A stretch of DNA of 64,000 nt from Bacillus sp. FJAT-22090 (GCF_001278755.1 NZ_CP012601.1:3036054-3100053), one strand, 5' to 3'. Positions 1 through 8,632 are shown, counted from the stretch's first letter. Notes: generated from the letters alone by a model not told the origin. A program made the numbers and translations.

Positions 1-252
1 TATAAAGGCAAGAAATTCTGGTAATGCTGCGAACATGAAAAATAACAACACAACATTTGGTGTCCCTCTCAGAAATGATTGAAGCACAACAATTACTTGA
101 GATAGAAATGGTACTTTATAATGTACAATCAAGTGTATAAATGCACCCATTATTAGTGCTAGTAACAAAATAGTAATAGCTAACAATAGTGTTTTAGGTA
201 CAACTTTTGAAATTTCAAATATTCCATCAAGGAAAACACCTATATCAAACAA
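1..252 (-). CDS. Amino acid ABC transporter permease, N-terminal part (cut by window edge)
   Basis: Eighty-four in-frame codons run without a stop from a TTG start at 252 to base 1. The start follows an AAAGGAGGA ribosome binding site at good spacing. The translation begins LFDIGVFLDGIF and contains a hydrophobic segment (TLLLAITILLLALIMGAFI) followed by QSFLRGTPNVVLLFF, which resembles the R-G-T-P signature of polar amino acid permeases of the HisM/GlnP family. It is the second membrane subunit of the transporter whose other parts lie just upstream on the same strand (298-2668). The C-terminal half and the EAA loop are outside the window. The family call is good; the substrate is not readable. 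Confidence 0.85.
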   Translation of the reverse strand, partial: MFDIGVFLDGIFEISKVVPKTLLLAITILLLALIMGAFIHLIVHYKVPFLSQVIVVLQSFLRGTPNVVLLFFMFAALPEFLAFI

Positions 253-297
253 ATGGCTTCCTCCTTTCAAAATAAATTTATAGTAAGAATATTCAGT

Positions 298-1035
298 CTA
301 TTGCGCCGATACTGGGTCTTTATATACTTCAGATTTTTTTACCTTAGACTTTCTCTTAATCCTCTTTAAATATGTGAAATTCTCTAGTAATTTAATAATT
401 CGATCCGAAGCTAAGCAAACTAGCCAATACATAATAGCGATCGCCAGATACATTTCAATTTTATTTTCACCATAGGTGTTAGCTATCAATAGTTTTGCTT
501 GCCCCATTATGTCAACAACTCCAATTGTAAAAACTAGAGATGTATCATGAACCAAATAGATAATGGCATTTCCCAATCCCGGTAATGCAATTGGGGCTAA
601 CTGGGGAAGGACTATTTTACGAAACTTTTCAAAAGGTTTATATCCTAGGCTATCTGCCGCTTCATGCTGCCCCCTCTCAACGGATAGATAAGCGGGTCTT
701 AAAATCTCTGACAAATATGCACCATTAAAAATAATCAGTGCAATAATAGAGGAAGTAATAGCACCAAAGTCGCCAGCATTAAATCCAAGACTATTCATTA
801 ATACAGGTAAACCATAAAAAACTAGAAATAACTGTATCAGAATTGGTGTGCTGCGCATGAATGAAACATAGATTTCTAGTATTGGACCAATGATTTTCAA
901 CTTTTTTAATCTTAGGTACGTAACACCTATGCTAAGCAGCAAACCAAAAATAGCAGATACAATAATAATTAATAATGTAATAGGTAAGGTCATAATTAAT
1001 TCCGGAAAGACTTCTATCATATAAGCTAAATCCAT
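298..1035 (-). CDS. Amino acid ABC transporter permease
   Basis: A 245-residue HisM/GlnP-type membrane subunit. Hydrophobic segments lie near residues 12-40, 55-78, 90-110, 150-175 and 195-212. The R-S-T-P motif near residue 61 is the family signature seen also in the partner permease. The cytoplasmic EAA loop reads EAADSLG followed by a KIVLPQ stretch, which docks on the ATPase. The ATG is preceded by GGAGGGGA at seven bases. It lies between the binding-protein gene and the second permease in one minus-strand operon. The lysine-rich tail (residues 225-240) is a typical positive-inside end. The substrate is inferred only from the adjacent lyase gene: probably a sulfur-containing or other polar amino acid. 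Confidence 0.93.
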   Translation of the reverse strand: MDLAYMIEVFPELIMTLPITLLIIIVSAIFGLLLSIGVTYLRLKKLKIIGPILEIYVSFMRSTPILIQLFLVFYGLPVLMNSLGFNAGDFGAITSSIIALIIFNGAYLSEILRPAYLSVERGQHEAADSLGYKPFEKFRKIVLPQLAPIALPGLGNAIIYLVHDTSLVFTIGVVDIMGQAKLLIANTYGENKIEMYLAIAIMYWLVCLASDRIIKLLENFTYLKRIKRKSKVKKSEVYKDPVSAQ

Positions 1036-1071
1036 GCATTCCCCTCCTAGTCAACGTGAAATTACTAAACT

Positions 1072-1905
1072 TTACTCAAACAGGAATACATCTTCACCGT
1101 AATATTTAATGGATAGTTCTGATAGCATGCCTTCTTCTTTTAATTCTGATAAAGCTGTGCTTACCTGTGATGCAAAATCTTGATTTTCTTCGGAATTATG
1201 AATCATAAAAAATGTAGGAAAGACTTTTACAGGATCTGATATATTAATCTTTAAACTTTGCATTTCAATTATGTCTGCTGCACCTAAATTCGAAGGTAAA
1301 ACTAAAACATCGTATTTACCACTTTCTACATCTTTTAATCTTTCTGCTACTGTTAATCCAGCATCAGAAGTATCAAATTTTAATTCTTTATCAGGATTTT
1401 CTTTGTTATGTGCCATTAATAAGTTATAAACTCCACCACTTGGTGTAGGAGGGGAAATTGTTTTACCAACTAAGTCACCTAAAGAATCAATATCTGTAAA
1501 CTTCTCATTACTATATACGCGCATTAAACTTGCACCGTTATGTTGGTCTGGTATTAAATACTTTTCTTCACGAGTTGGTGATCTAAATAAGCCCTGTGCT
1601 ATCATTTGATATTTTCCAGTATCTAACCCTATTTCCGCAGCACTGTCATGAACACCTACCAAGTCAAACGAAAAATCCTTTAATTTTTCATCTACTGCCT
1701 TTAAAATTTCAATTTCATAGCCTGTGAGTTCACCATTTTCATCTGTATAACTCAATGGTTTTGAATCAGGTGGAACCGCCACTTCAATCGAACGTACACC
1801 ATCTGCCATTGCATTTTTATCAGTTTCTTCTCCACCACATGCACCCAGCAGCATTAGAGCAAACAAACCAGAAATTATTGGGATTTTCCTGTACTTTTTA
1901 ACCAT
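1072..1905 (-). CDS. Amino acid ABC transporter substrate-binding lipoprotein
   Basis: A 277-residue extracytoplasmic binding protein of the SBP_bac_3 family. The N-terminus has a signal peptide ending in a lipobox (LLGACGG, Cys near residue 23), so it should be lipid-anchored outside the membrane. The mature part starts with EVAVPPDSKPLSYTDENG and GYEIEILKAVDE, the usual opening of polar amino acid binding proteins. Its start overlaps the end of the ATPase gene by 8 bases, so the two are likely translationally coupled. It would deliver substrate to the permeases at 298-1035 and 1-252. The exact ligand cannot be read; the neighbouring lyase suggests methionine, cysteine or cystine. Confidence 0.93.
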   Translation of the reverse strand: MVKKYRKIPIISGLFALMLLGACGGEETDKNAMADGVRSIEVAVPPDSKPLSYTDENGELTGYEIEILKAVDEKLKDFSFDLVGVHDSAAEIGLDTGKYQMIAQGLFRSPTREEKYLIPDQHNGASLMRVYSNEKFTDIDSLGDLVGKTISPPTPSGGVYNLLMAHNKENPDKELKFDTSDAGLTVAERLKDVESGKYDVLVLPSNLGAADIIEMQSLKINISDPVKVFPTFFMIHNSEENQDFASQVSTALSELKEEGMLSELSIKYYGEDVFLFE

Positions 1906-2668
1906 AAACTTCCTCCTTCATAATATTTAATTTATTTGTGTTAAAATGAGTTAAAAATTCTCTTGTTCGTGCATTTGTAGAGTCCTCAAAGATGGATTTA
2001 GATGAACCCTCTTCCACAATGTTTCCTTTATCCATAAAGACAATTTTTGTAGAAATCTTTTGTGCAAATGACATTTCATGTGTTACAAGAACAATTGTCA
2101 TACCAGTAGATACTACATTTTCAATTACCTTTAAAACCTCTCCAACTAATTCTGGATCAAGTGCTGATGTTGGTTCGTCAAATAAAACTACCTCAGGTTT
2201 CAACGCTAACGCCCTAGCTATACTAACACGTTGTTGCTGACCTCCTGAAAGTTGAGAGGGATATGATTCCAATTTATCTATTAATCCTACTTTTTCTAGT
2301 TGTTCTACACTATTTTCGTAGGCCTCCTTTCTACTTTTTTGTTGCACAATCATTTGTGGTTCCATGACATTTTCAATAACTGTTTTATTTTTAAATAAAT
2401 TATATTGTTGAAAAACCATAGCGGTTTTTCGTCTTAGGGCTAATATTTCTTTCTTTGTAATTTTTTCATAATCAATATTTAGATCACCTAAAATAATGTT
2501 TCCTTTTGCCGGCTTTTCTAAATAATTTATACAACGAAGTAAAGTAGTTTTACCTGTTCCGCTTGGACCAATTAAGGTCACTACATCTCCTTTATTTACT
2601 TCCAAGTCAATTCCTTTTAAAATTTCATTGTCTTTAAATGACAAACGTAGGTCTTTGATTGATAACAT
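1898..2668 (-). CDS. Amino acid ABC transporter ATP-binding protein
   Basis: A 256-residue GlnQ/HisP-type ATPase. Walker A is GPSGTGKTT (about residues 34-42), the Q-loop sits in VFQQYNLF, the ABC signature is LSGGQQQR and Walker B is VVLFDEPTSALDPE, followed by the switch histidine in LVTHEM. Length and motif order are normal for the family. The ATG follows a GGAGGGAG site. It sits between the lyase gene and the binding-protein gene in the same orientation, and should power uptake through the two permeases. Regulation is probably shared with the whole operon through the GntR protein at its head. Confidence 0.95.
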   Translation of the reverse strand: MLSIKDLRLSFKDNEILKGIDLEVNKGDVVTLIGPSGTGKTTLLRCINYLEKPAKGNIILGDLNIDYEKITKKEILALRRKTAMVFQQYNLFKNKTVIENVMEPQMIVQQKSRKEAYENSVEQLEKVGLIDKLESYPSQLSGGQQQRVSIARALALKPEVVLFDEPTSALDPELVGEVLKVIENVVSTGMTIVLVTHEMSFAQKISTKIVFMDKGNIVEEGSSKSIFEDSTNARTREFLTHFNTNKLNIMKEEVYG

Positions 2669-2691
2669 TTACAAACCACTCCCTCCAGTAA

Positions 2692-3894
2692 TTAGACGCT
2701 CATCCTTATATCTACCTTTTTTAATGCTTGTTCCAAATCATTTATAATATCTTGTGAATCCTCTAAACCTACAGATAATCTCATCAAACCATCTGTAATT
2801 CCATACTTTGCTCTTTCTTCTTTTGGAATTTGAGCATGTGTCATAGAAGCTGGATGTTGTATCAAAGTTTCTGGATCTCCAAGACTAAATGAAATCATAG
2901 CTAGTTCAAGAGAGTTAATAAACAGTTTTCCTTGTTCTAGCCCACCCTTAACTTCAAAGCTTACAATTCCACCCATGTCTCTCATTTGTTTTATTGCTAT
3001 TTCATGTCCTGGATGACATTTCAGACCTGGGTAATAAACTTTTTCAATCATGGGATGTGAGGCTAAGAACTCCGCAACTTTCCTTGCGTTTGAACAATGT
3101 TTCTCAATACGAAGGGAAATTGTTTTTAAACCTCGAATTACTAAAAATGCTTCATAGGCGTTTAAATTTTGTCCTAAATCCCCCATGATTTTTTTACGCA
3201 TCATGTCAATTCTATTTGCATCAGAAACTATAAAACCGCATAGTACATCCCCATGACCATTAATATATTTAGTCCCACTATGAACAACAATGTCAGCACC
3301 TAGCAATAAGGGGTTCTGTAAAATCGGGCTCATAAATGTATTATCAACAATTAAAGGCACACCCATTTTTTTTGAGACACTAGCAATTTGCTCAATATCT
3401 AAAATTGTTAAATTTGGATTTGATGGTGTCTCGATGTATATCGCTTTTGTATTCGACAACATTGCTTCTAAAATATTCTTGGGATTTGTACAATCAACAA
3501 AATCAAATTGGATACCTATTCTTTCTGCTAATGTAGTGAGAAAACTGTATGTTCCGCCATATACATCTTTTGTTACTAATACATGATCTCCAGTTTTTAG
3601 ACAAGAGAGAAGTGCAGTAGAGATTGCAGCCATCCCACTTGATAATGCAAGGGCAGCTTCACCATATTCTAAAGAAGCAATTTTTTCTTCTAGTTTGCGA
3701 ACTGTTGGGTTACCATAGCGTCCATAATAAATGCCTTCTTCCATTCCAGCTACTACACTAGCGGCTTCTTCAGCAGTGGAAAATGAATACGCAACAGCTG
3801 GAGTAATACTTGGTACAATAGCACGTGTTTTTTCATCTGGCGTTAAACATTCGTGAATAATCTTCGTATCTATTTTCCAATTAGCTTTATTCAT
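2692..3894 (-). CDS. PLP-dependent sulfur amino acid lyase (methionine gamma-lyase / cystathionine gamma-lyase family)
   Basis: A 400-residue Cys/Met metabolism PLP enzyme. The PLP lysine is K209 in HSGTKY, the PLP-ring aspartate is in IVDNTF (D184), and YYGRYGNPT (from about residue 56) is the phosphate/substrate loop contributed across the dimer. GGTY near 113-116 is also typical. Length matches the family. The family includes gamma-lyases and gamma-synthases; the sequence alone does not separate methionine gamma-lyase from cystathionine gamma-lyase. The operon with an amino acid importer and a GntR regulator points to degradation of an imported sulfur amino acid rather than synthesis. The ATG follows directly on the TAA of the regulator gene, so expression is coupled. 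Confidence 0.88.
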   Translation of the reverse strand: MNKANWKIDTKIIHECLTPDEKTRAIVPSITPAVAYSFSTAEEAASVVAGMEEGIYYGRYGNPTVRKLEEKIASLEYGEAALALSSGMAAISTALLSCLKTGDHVLVTKDVYGGTYSFLTTLAERIGIQFDFVDCTNPKNILEAMLSNTKAIYIETPSNPNLTILDIEQIASVSKKMGVPLIVDNTFMSPILQNPLLLGADIVVHSGTKYINGHGDVLCGFIVSDANRIDMMRKKIMGDLGQNLNAYEAFLVIRGLKTISLRIEKHCSNARKVAEFLASHPMIEKVYYPGLKCHPGHEIAIKQMRDMGGIVSFEVKGGLEQGKLFINSLELAMISFSLGDPETLIQHPASMTHAQIPKEERAKYGITDGLMRLSVGLEDSQDIINDLEQALKKVDIRMSV

Positions 3895-4554
3895 TTAATC
3901 AGTCCTTTTTATTTGGTTAAATTTCTTTAAAAGAGAGCTTAAACTCTTTTCAATATGAAGTTTTATAGTCATCTCAGCAGCTTCAACATTTCTTTGTTTC
4001 ATGTATTCAACTACAGTTTGATGTTCTTCTACTGTACTTGGATACCAAACGCCTGATTTTGAAATTAGTAATCTGTATCTTAACGAATGATCGTTTAACA
4101 TACTTAAAAATTTTATTGGTATATGCATGTCACTAATTTTATACAGAAGACCGTGAAACTCATTACCATAAAGAACCGTACTTTGAGGATCACTATTTAA
4201 AATAGATAGCCTTGTTTTTTCTATAATCTTTTCTAGGTTCTTAATGTCCTCAGAGGTAGCTTTTACTGTAGCATTTCGGACTATAAACCCTTCCATTACA
4301 CTGCGCATTTGATAAATTTCAATTGCATTTTCTTTAGAAATAGAAGAAACTTTAAACCTTCCATTTGGTTGTCTCAAAATAAATTCTTCAAATTCTAATC
4401 GCTGAATTGCTTCTCTAAGAGGTGTCCTACTAATTTGTAATAAGTTTGTTAAATAATCCTCCGTAAGAATCTGATCTGGGGCTAATTCACCGTTAATAAT
4501 TCTTTCTTTAATACCTATATAGGCGTTGTCCTTCACCAGCTTTCTTATTTGCAT
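3895..4554 (-). CDS. GntR-family transcriptional regulator (FadR/FCD type)
   Basis: A 219-residue regulator. The N-terminal winged helix (about residues 10-70) contains the classic ISRTPLREAIQRLE recognition segment. The C-terminal half is an all-helical FCD ligand domain with MRSVMEGFIV, a histidine in NEFHGLLY and HIEKSL near the end, the usual metal-binding pattern. I chose the ATG at 4554 because it has an AGGGTGG site upstream; a longer in-frame reading to 4596 would place the operator inside the gene. It heads the sulfur amino acid operon, and two TTGTATACAA palindromes lie just upstream. Repression of its own operon, relieved by a pathway ligand, is the inference. Confidence 0.92.
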   Translation of the reverse strand: MQIRKLVKDNAYIGIKERIINGELAPDQILTEDYLTNLLQISRTPLREAIQRLEFEEFILRQPNGRFKVSSISKENAIEIYQMRSVMEGFIVRNATVKATSEDIKNLEKIIEKTRLSILNSDPQSTVLYGNEFHGLLYKISDMHIPIKFLSMLNDHSLRYRLLISKSGVWYPSTVEEHQTVVEYMKQRNVEAAEMTIKLHIEKSLSSLLKKFNQIKRTD

Positions 4555-4586
4555 CTTTTCATCCACCCTTCTTAAAAACAATATAC

Positions 4587-4596
4587 TTGTATACAA
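4587..4596. promoter_or_regulatory. Candidate GntR operator, site 1
   Basis: A perfect 10-bp palindrome, TTGTATACAA, 33 bases upstream of the GntR start. FadR-subfamily GntR proteins typically bind palindromes of the form TnGTnnnACnA, which this matches. An identical core recurs at 4670-4679. Confidence 0.6.
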
Positions 4597-4668
4597 TTAT
4601 TATTAATTAAAATCCTTTATTTTCAAATACTTCATTTTTTATTGTATTTGGAAATATCATGTTGTATT

Positions 4669-4680
4669 ATTGTATACAAT
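4669..4680. promoter_or_regulatory. Candidate GntR operator, site 2
   Basis: A perfect 12-bp palindrome, ATTGTATACAAT, in the divergent region between the GntR and LysR genes. It repeats site 1 with 83 bases between the starts of the two cores, about eight helical turns. A degenerate third half (TTGTATAAAT) follows at 4701. Confidence 0.6.
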
Positions 4681-4817
4681 TTAAAAATAAATAAGACACC
4701 TTGTATAAATTGTTTTGTATTATAATGACTATATAGTTTTTTTAAAATTTTGAATAATAGAAAATTTTGAGGTTATTTAAAAAAAATTTAATCATTTTCC
4801 TAGGGAGGTCTTTTAAA

Positions 4818-5702
4818 ATGCACTTAGATCAAATCAGTACTTTTGTTTCTGTAATTGAAAGTGGTAGTTATAACAAAGCTTCAACTAAACTGTTTTTAAG
4901 CCAACCTACTATCACTCATCGAATTAATAAAATGGAATCAGAATTAGGAATTTCATTGTTAGTTAGAGGAAAAAAAGAAGTACATTTAACCAAGGAAGGT
5001 GAACTTTTTCTGTATTACGCCAAGGGAATACTGGAATCATTCGAAGAGTGTTTAAAAAAAATAGAAGGATTAAAAAATGAATTAATTATTAATTTAGGTT
5101 ATGGGACTTCACTATCACATTTTATGATGAATAAAGTTATAAATTCGATTAGCTCCGTAAACTATGAAAACCGTTATCTTTTCAAAACTCTCAGAGATGT
5201 TGATGTAGTTTCTAACATTTTAGAAAACAAAATTCAAATTGGTTTTACTAGAGAATTATTAGAAAGCGAATATCTAGAATTTCATTTAATAGCTCAGGAA
5301 CCCGTCTATTTAGTTGCGGGAAAAAAATTGGGGTTAAAAGGAGATAACAAAATTTCTTTTGAGGAAATTATAGATGAAAATTTTATTGTCCCTAATAAAG
5401 AAACATTAAAGAGCGACTTTTTAGTCAATTTTTTAAAGACTAATAATGCAAATATTAAATTTCAAACAAACGATATACAAATTCAAAAAAAGCTTGTACT
5501 TGAGGGTCACGGAATTAGCTACTTTTATAGAGAAAGTATTATTGAAGACTTATATAATAACAATATTATTCAACTACAAATCGAAGATTTATTAGATATT
5601 ACTTCACCAATTTATTTGGTTTATCGTAAAGACTTCTACAATAATACACTTAAAAATATTTTGGATTTGTTTTCAGAATCTATATACACAAAATTAGTGT
5701 AA
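4818..5702 (+). CDS. LysR-family transcriptional regulator
   Basis: A 294-residue LysR regulator. The N-terminal helix-turn-helix reads MHLDQISTFVSVIESGSY with STKLFLSQPTITHRI, followed by the linker helix and an effector domain from about residue 90. The effector domain is AT-rich in codon use like its surroundings. The ATG at 4818 is chosen because a GGGAGGT site lies eight bases upstream and the canonical LysR start is restored; a 17-residue upstream extension lacks support. It is divergent from the GntR-lyase-transporter operon, the classic arrangement for LysR control of a neighbour, so the operon may answer to two regulators. Confidence 0.92.
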   Translation: MHLDQISTFVSVIESGSYNKASTKLFLSQPTITHRINKMESELGISLLVRGKKEVHLTKEGELFLYYAKGILESFEECLKKIEGLKNELIINLGYGTSLSHFMMNKVINSISSVNYENRYLFKTLRDVDVVSNILENKIQIGFTRELLESEYLEFHLIAQEPVYLVAGKKLGLKGDNKISFEEIIDENFIVPNKETLKSDFLVNFLKTNNANIKFQTNDIQIQKKLVLEGHGISYFYRESIIEDLYNNNIIQLQIEDLLDITSPIYLVYRKDFYNNTLKNILDLFSESIYTKLV

Positions 5703-5703
5703 C

Positions 5704-5738
5704 TGATAAAACTTACAGGACTGTTTTATCACTTTTTT
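5704..5738 (+). terminator. Intrinsic terminator of the LysR gene
   Basis: Nine-base arms TGATAAAAC / GTTTTATCA around a 10-base loop, followed by CTTTTTT, starting just after the stop codon. Confidence 0.85.
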
Positions 5739-5762
5739 CATTTTATATAGCTTCTCAATCCA

Positions 5763-5915
5763 TCAGGGTACGAACTGTTTATAGCCTCTGGAGCGATAGT
5801 ATTTATTTAAAGACTGTTCGGTGTTAGCATACCAATGGTCTTTTTTGTCTTTTAAGAGGAAGTTCATCCACTTTTTCTGCAACAACGAGAACAAACAATT
5901 TAGTACATAATTCAT
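5763..5915 (-). CDS. Possible small or remnant ORF, 50 residues
   Basis: An ATG-initiated frame of 50 codons ending in TGA. The product is basic and aromatic-rich (KKWMNFLLKDKKDHWYAN, then YYRSRGYKQFVP). There is no good ribosome binding site (only ATTAGG very close to the ATG). I do not recognise a family. It could be a genuine small protein, the tail of a decayed gene, or chance. It sits in the 400-base gap between the LysR terminator and the universal stress protein gene, and nothing else in that gap looks coding. Confidence 0.2.
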   Translation of the reverse strand: MNYVLNCLFSLLQKKWMNFLLKDKKDHWYANTEQSLNKYYRSRGYKQFVP

Positions 5916-6031
5916 AACCTAATAGATTTTAAAAACCCTTCAATTTTGAACAGCATAAATGCATAATCAAGGTTTCTCTTCTAACTCCTTCTTATTGCAC
6001 TCAACATTTCTCACACAATGACCATATTTAT

Positions 6032-6069
6032 ATAAAAAACTTTCGTAAAAGTATACTTCAACGAAAGTT
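6032..6069 (-). terminator. Intrinsic terminator after the universal stress protein gene
   Basis: Arms AACTTTCGT / ACGAAAGTT (6038-6046, 6061-6069) with an inner AAGTATACTT palindrome. On the minus strand the stem is followed by a run of T, so it ends transcription from the gene at 6145-6582. Confidence 0.8.
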
Positions 6070-6144
6070 AGCTAAATGTTGATTTATTATTAAAAATTAT
6101 AGTTTTTGTAAAAGGAGAATGTCCAATTAAGGACAAACAATCAC

Positions 6145-6582
6145 TCACTCAGGTGTACGAATTACTAAAACATCACATTTAGCTGAACGTACGATTGCTT
6201 CAGACACGGAACCAATTAAAAAACGCTCAACTGCATTTAGCCCAGTTGCACCACAAATTATTAAATCGGCTTCAACTAAGTTTGTAAGCTCATTAGTAAT
6301 GATACTTTTGGGAGAACCATATTCGATTACTATCTTTACATTTTCAACACCTTCAGCCTCTGCTCTTGCCTTGTAGCCATTTAAAAGTTCCTCTGACTGT
6401 TTTTGTGCAGTATCGAAAATAGATCGTTCGTATGCTTCGAATGAACGAGTATCAATTATATTTACTATGTTTAATATAGATCCCTTGTTACGATGTGCAA
6501 CATCTATTGATTTTTGAAATGCATATTCCGCTTCTTTTGAACCATCTACAGCTACTAAAATACTTTTATAATGATCTGCCAT
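6145..6582 (-). CDS. Universal stress protein (UspA family)
   Basis: A 145-residue single-domain UspA protein. It opens with YKSILVAVDGSKEAEYAF, has VVNIIDTRSF in strand two, and ends with the ATP-binding G-2x-G-9x-G-S/T pattern (GATGLNAVERFLIGSVSEAIVRS, followed by CDVLVIRTP). This pattern marks the ATP-binding branch. The role is general stress survival in the cytoplasm; no specific partner is known from sequence. It lies 49 bases downstream of the MFS efflux gene in the same orientation with no terminator between, so read-through from the TetR-MFS unit is possible. Confidence 0.92.
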   Translation of the reverse strand: MADHYKSILVAVDGSKEAEYAFQKSIDVAHRNKGSILNIVNIIDTRSFEAYERSIFDTAQKQSEELLNGYKARAEAEGVENVKIVIEYGSPKSIITNELTNLVEADLIICGATGLNAVERFLIGSVSEAIVRSAKCDVLVIRTPE

Positions 6583-6631
6583 TTGTCATAATCTCCTTAT
6601 AAAAAATAATGTTAACATTCATATTAAATTA

Positions 6632-8026
6632 TCATTTTACCTCTTTTGGCTTTTTCATGAATAGAGACAAAATAACATTAACCACTGCAAATGCTAAACC
6701 GACTTTAAATACAAATGATGATCCTGTTGCTGCGGCTGCAGACAAATCATCACCAACTGTCGCTAAGTAACTACCTTGTTTGGACGCAAATATCGAAACC
6801 ATTACTGCAATACCAATAGCACCAGCAACTTGCTGAATTGTTTGTGTAATAGCTATTCCATCTGGATAGTACTTTTTCGGAAGAGAGTTTAGTGTGTTAG
6901 TTTGTGTAGCTGCAAGCACCGCACCGATACCTAACATCATGACTATATGAGTTACAACAACCATCCATAACGCCGTATCTGTACCAAATTGTGCATAGAT
7001 TAAATAACCAAGTGCCACCAAAATAGTACCAGGAGTTATAACTGCTTTCGGACCATATTTGTCAAATAGACCACCAATGATAGGCGCTAATATACAGTTA
7101 AGTAAACTAGCGGGTAGTAGTATCAGACCTGTTGTAAATGCCGCAATTAATAATGCCATTTGCATATACATTGGTAAAATAACAAGCATTGACAACATGT
7201 TGAAGAATGTAATAAAACTCATAAAGACACCAAGAATGAACAGTGGGTACTTAAATGCTCTTAAATTCATTACGGGAGTCTCCATCTTTATCTGACGGAC
7301 ACAGAATAGAGCGATTGCGATAACACCTACGATGATAGCTCCAAGAACCGTTGCACTAGTCCAACCAGCTTCACCAGATACACTAAATCCGTATACGATA
7401 CCACCGAATCCAATTGTTGAAAGAAAAACCGATAATATATCAATCGAAACTTTACGTATCTCATTTACGTTAGGTAAGTAAATAATCCCGAATATTAGAG
7501 AGAAGAGTAAGAATGGTACTTGAACCCAGAAAATCCATTCCCAAGATAATGTATCTAATATAAGTCCTGCTATTGTTGGACCTAATGCTGGACCTGCTAA
7601 CATAACTAAGCCCATAATACCCATTGCGGCTCCTCGTTTATTTGGAGGGAAAATTGTAAAAATAACACTTTGTGTTAAAGGTAAATTAATTGCTAACCCT
7701 GCCGCTTGAATAATACGCCCTACTAATAAAAAACTAAATGAAGGTGCTATTGCAGCTAGAATTGTACCAATAATGGTTAATAGAATAGATGTCATAAACA
7801 TCTGGCGTGTCGTAAACTTTTGCATCAAGATCCCTGTTACTGGTATTAAAATACCTAGTGTTAAGAAATAACCTGTCGCTAACCATTGAACTGTTGTAGG
7901 CTTCACATCAAATATTCGTCCTAAATCACCTAAGGCAATATTTAAAGCCGTTTCACTAAAAAGTCCTACAAAGCCAGCTACTAAAAGAGCCGCCATTATA
8001 GGGCCTGTCTTATATTCTTTATTCAC
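6632..8026 (-). CDS. DHA2-family MFS drug efflux transporter (EmrB/QacA type)
   Basis: A 464-residue membrane protein with about 13-14 hydrophobic segments, the size of the 14-helix DHA2 exporters. Motif C is visible as GLVMLAGPALGPTIAGLIL (helix 5 region), typical of drug/proton antiporters, and FVGLFSETALNIALGDLGRIF marks helix 1. The family exports hydrophobic cations and drugs using the proton gradient (EmrB, QacA, LmrB, Mdr). It starts 14 bases after the TetR gene and should be repressed by that protein. The actual substrate cannot be read from sequence. Confidence 0.92.
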   Translation of the reverse strand: MNKEYKTGPIMAALLVAGFVGLFSETALNIALGDLGRIFDVKPTTVQWLATGYFLTLGILIPVTGILMQKFTTRQMFMTSILLTIIGTILAAIAPSFSFLLVGRIIQAAGLAINLPLTQSVIFTIFPPNKRGAAMGIMGLVMLAGPALGPTIAGLILDTLSWEWIFWVQVPFLLFSLIFGIIYLPNVNEIRKVSIDILSVFLSTIGFGGIVYGFSVSGEAGWTSATVLGAIIVGVIAIALFCVRQIKMETPVMNLRAFKYPLFILGVFMSFITFFNMLSMLVILPMYMQMALLIAAFTTGLILLPASLLNCILAPIIGGLFDKYGPKAVITPGTILVALGYLIYAQFGTDTALWMVVVTHIVMMLGIGAVLAATQTNTLNSLPKKYYPDGIAITQTIQQVAGAIGIAVMVSIFASKQGSYLATVGDDLSAAAATGSSFVFKVGLAFAVVNVILSLFMKKPKEVK

Positions 8027-8040
8027 TTAATAAAACTCCT

Positions 8041-8592
8041 CTAAAGCATTTTTGGTAATAATTGCGAAATAACTTTTAGTGGCTCAGATGCTTTTTGAGT
8101 TAAGCAAAGCATCATTCCACCTTCAATTGAAGCCGTCATCATAAGTGCAATTGACTGAGCCTTATCTTTAGAAAATCCATCTGCTACTAATTTCTCCATA
8201 TAAATATCTTGTATTTCTTGGTACAACTGAGCACATGCATTTCTAACTGGATCACTTAACGAAGCCATTTCGCTAACCATACTGCTAAATGTATATCCAG
8301 TAAGGGTTCCCTCCGTCTCAAAACTATCAATTAATTTTGAAATCATTGCTATTGTTGCTTCTTGTGTTGTTGGATATCGATCAAAAATGTCCACAATATC
8401 CTTCGTAATCTCTTCATTCAAAGATTGAAGGCAAGCGATTAGTAATTCTTCTTTTCCATTTGGAAAGTGATGATAAAGCGAGCCTTTTGAAATATCGCAT
8501 GCTTTTAATATTTCGTTTAATCCAGTGCCTTTATATCCTTTTTGTTGGAAAAGCGTTGTCGCGATGTTGATTATCAGCGATTTTGTATCCAT
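8041..8592 (-). CDS. TetR/AcrR-family transcriptional regulator (LmrA/YxaF type)
   Basis: A 183-residue regulator. The TetR helix-turn-helix is clear: IATTLFQQKGYKGTGLNEI followed by CDISKGSLYHHFPNGKEEL. The C-terminal domain matches the LmrA/YxaF group that controls multidrug MFS pumps in Bacillus. The ATG at 8592 has GGAGGTG ten bases upstream; the nine-residue longer form starting at 8619 has no such site. It is the first gene of a two-gene unit with the DHA2 transporter, and an ACCGGT-centred sequence (near 8614-8630) lies just upstream of the start as a possible operator. Confidence 0.92.
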   Translation of the reverse strand: MDTKSLIINIATTLFQQKGYKGTGLNEILKACDISKGSLYHHFPNGKEELLIACLQSLNEEITKDIVDIFDRYPTTQEATIAMISKLIDSFETEGTLTGYTFSSMVSEMASLSDPVRNACAQLYQEIQDIYMEKLVADGFSKDKAQSIALMMTASIEGGMMLCLTQKASEPLKVISQLLPKML

Positions 8593-8611
8593 TTCCGTAG
8601 TACACCTCCAC

Positions 8612-8632
8612 CATACCAACCGGTCTGTTTGT
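8612..8632. promoter_or_regulatory. Possible TetR operator
   Basis: The stretch reads ATACCAACCGGTCTGTTTG, centred on an ACCGGT palindrome, 20 bases upstream of the TetR start. The dyad beyond the central six bases is weak, so this is only a candidate. Confidence 0.3.

Noticed and set aside
4596..4767. Longer N-termini of the GntR and LysR genes
   Set aside because: The extra codons have no ribosome binding site, and the GntR extension would place the operator inside the gene.
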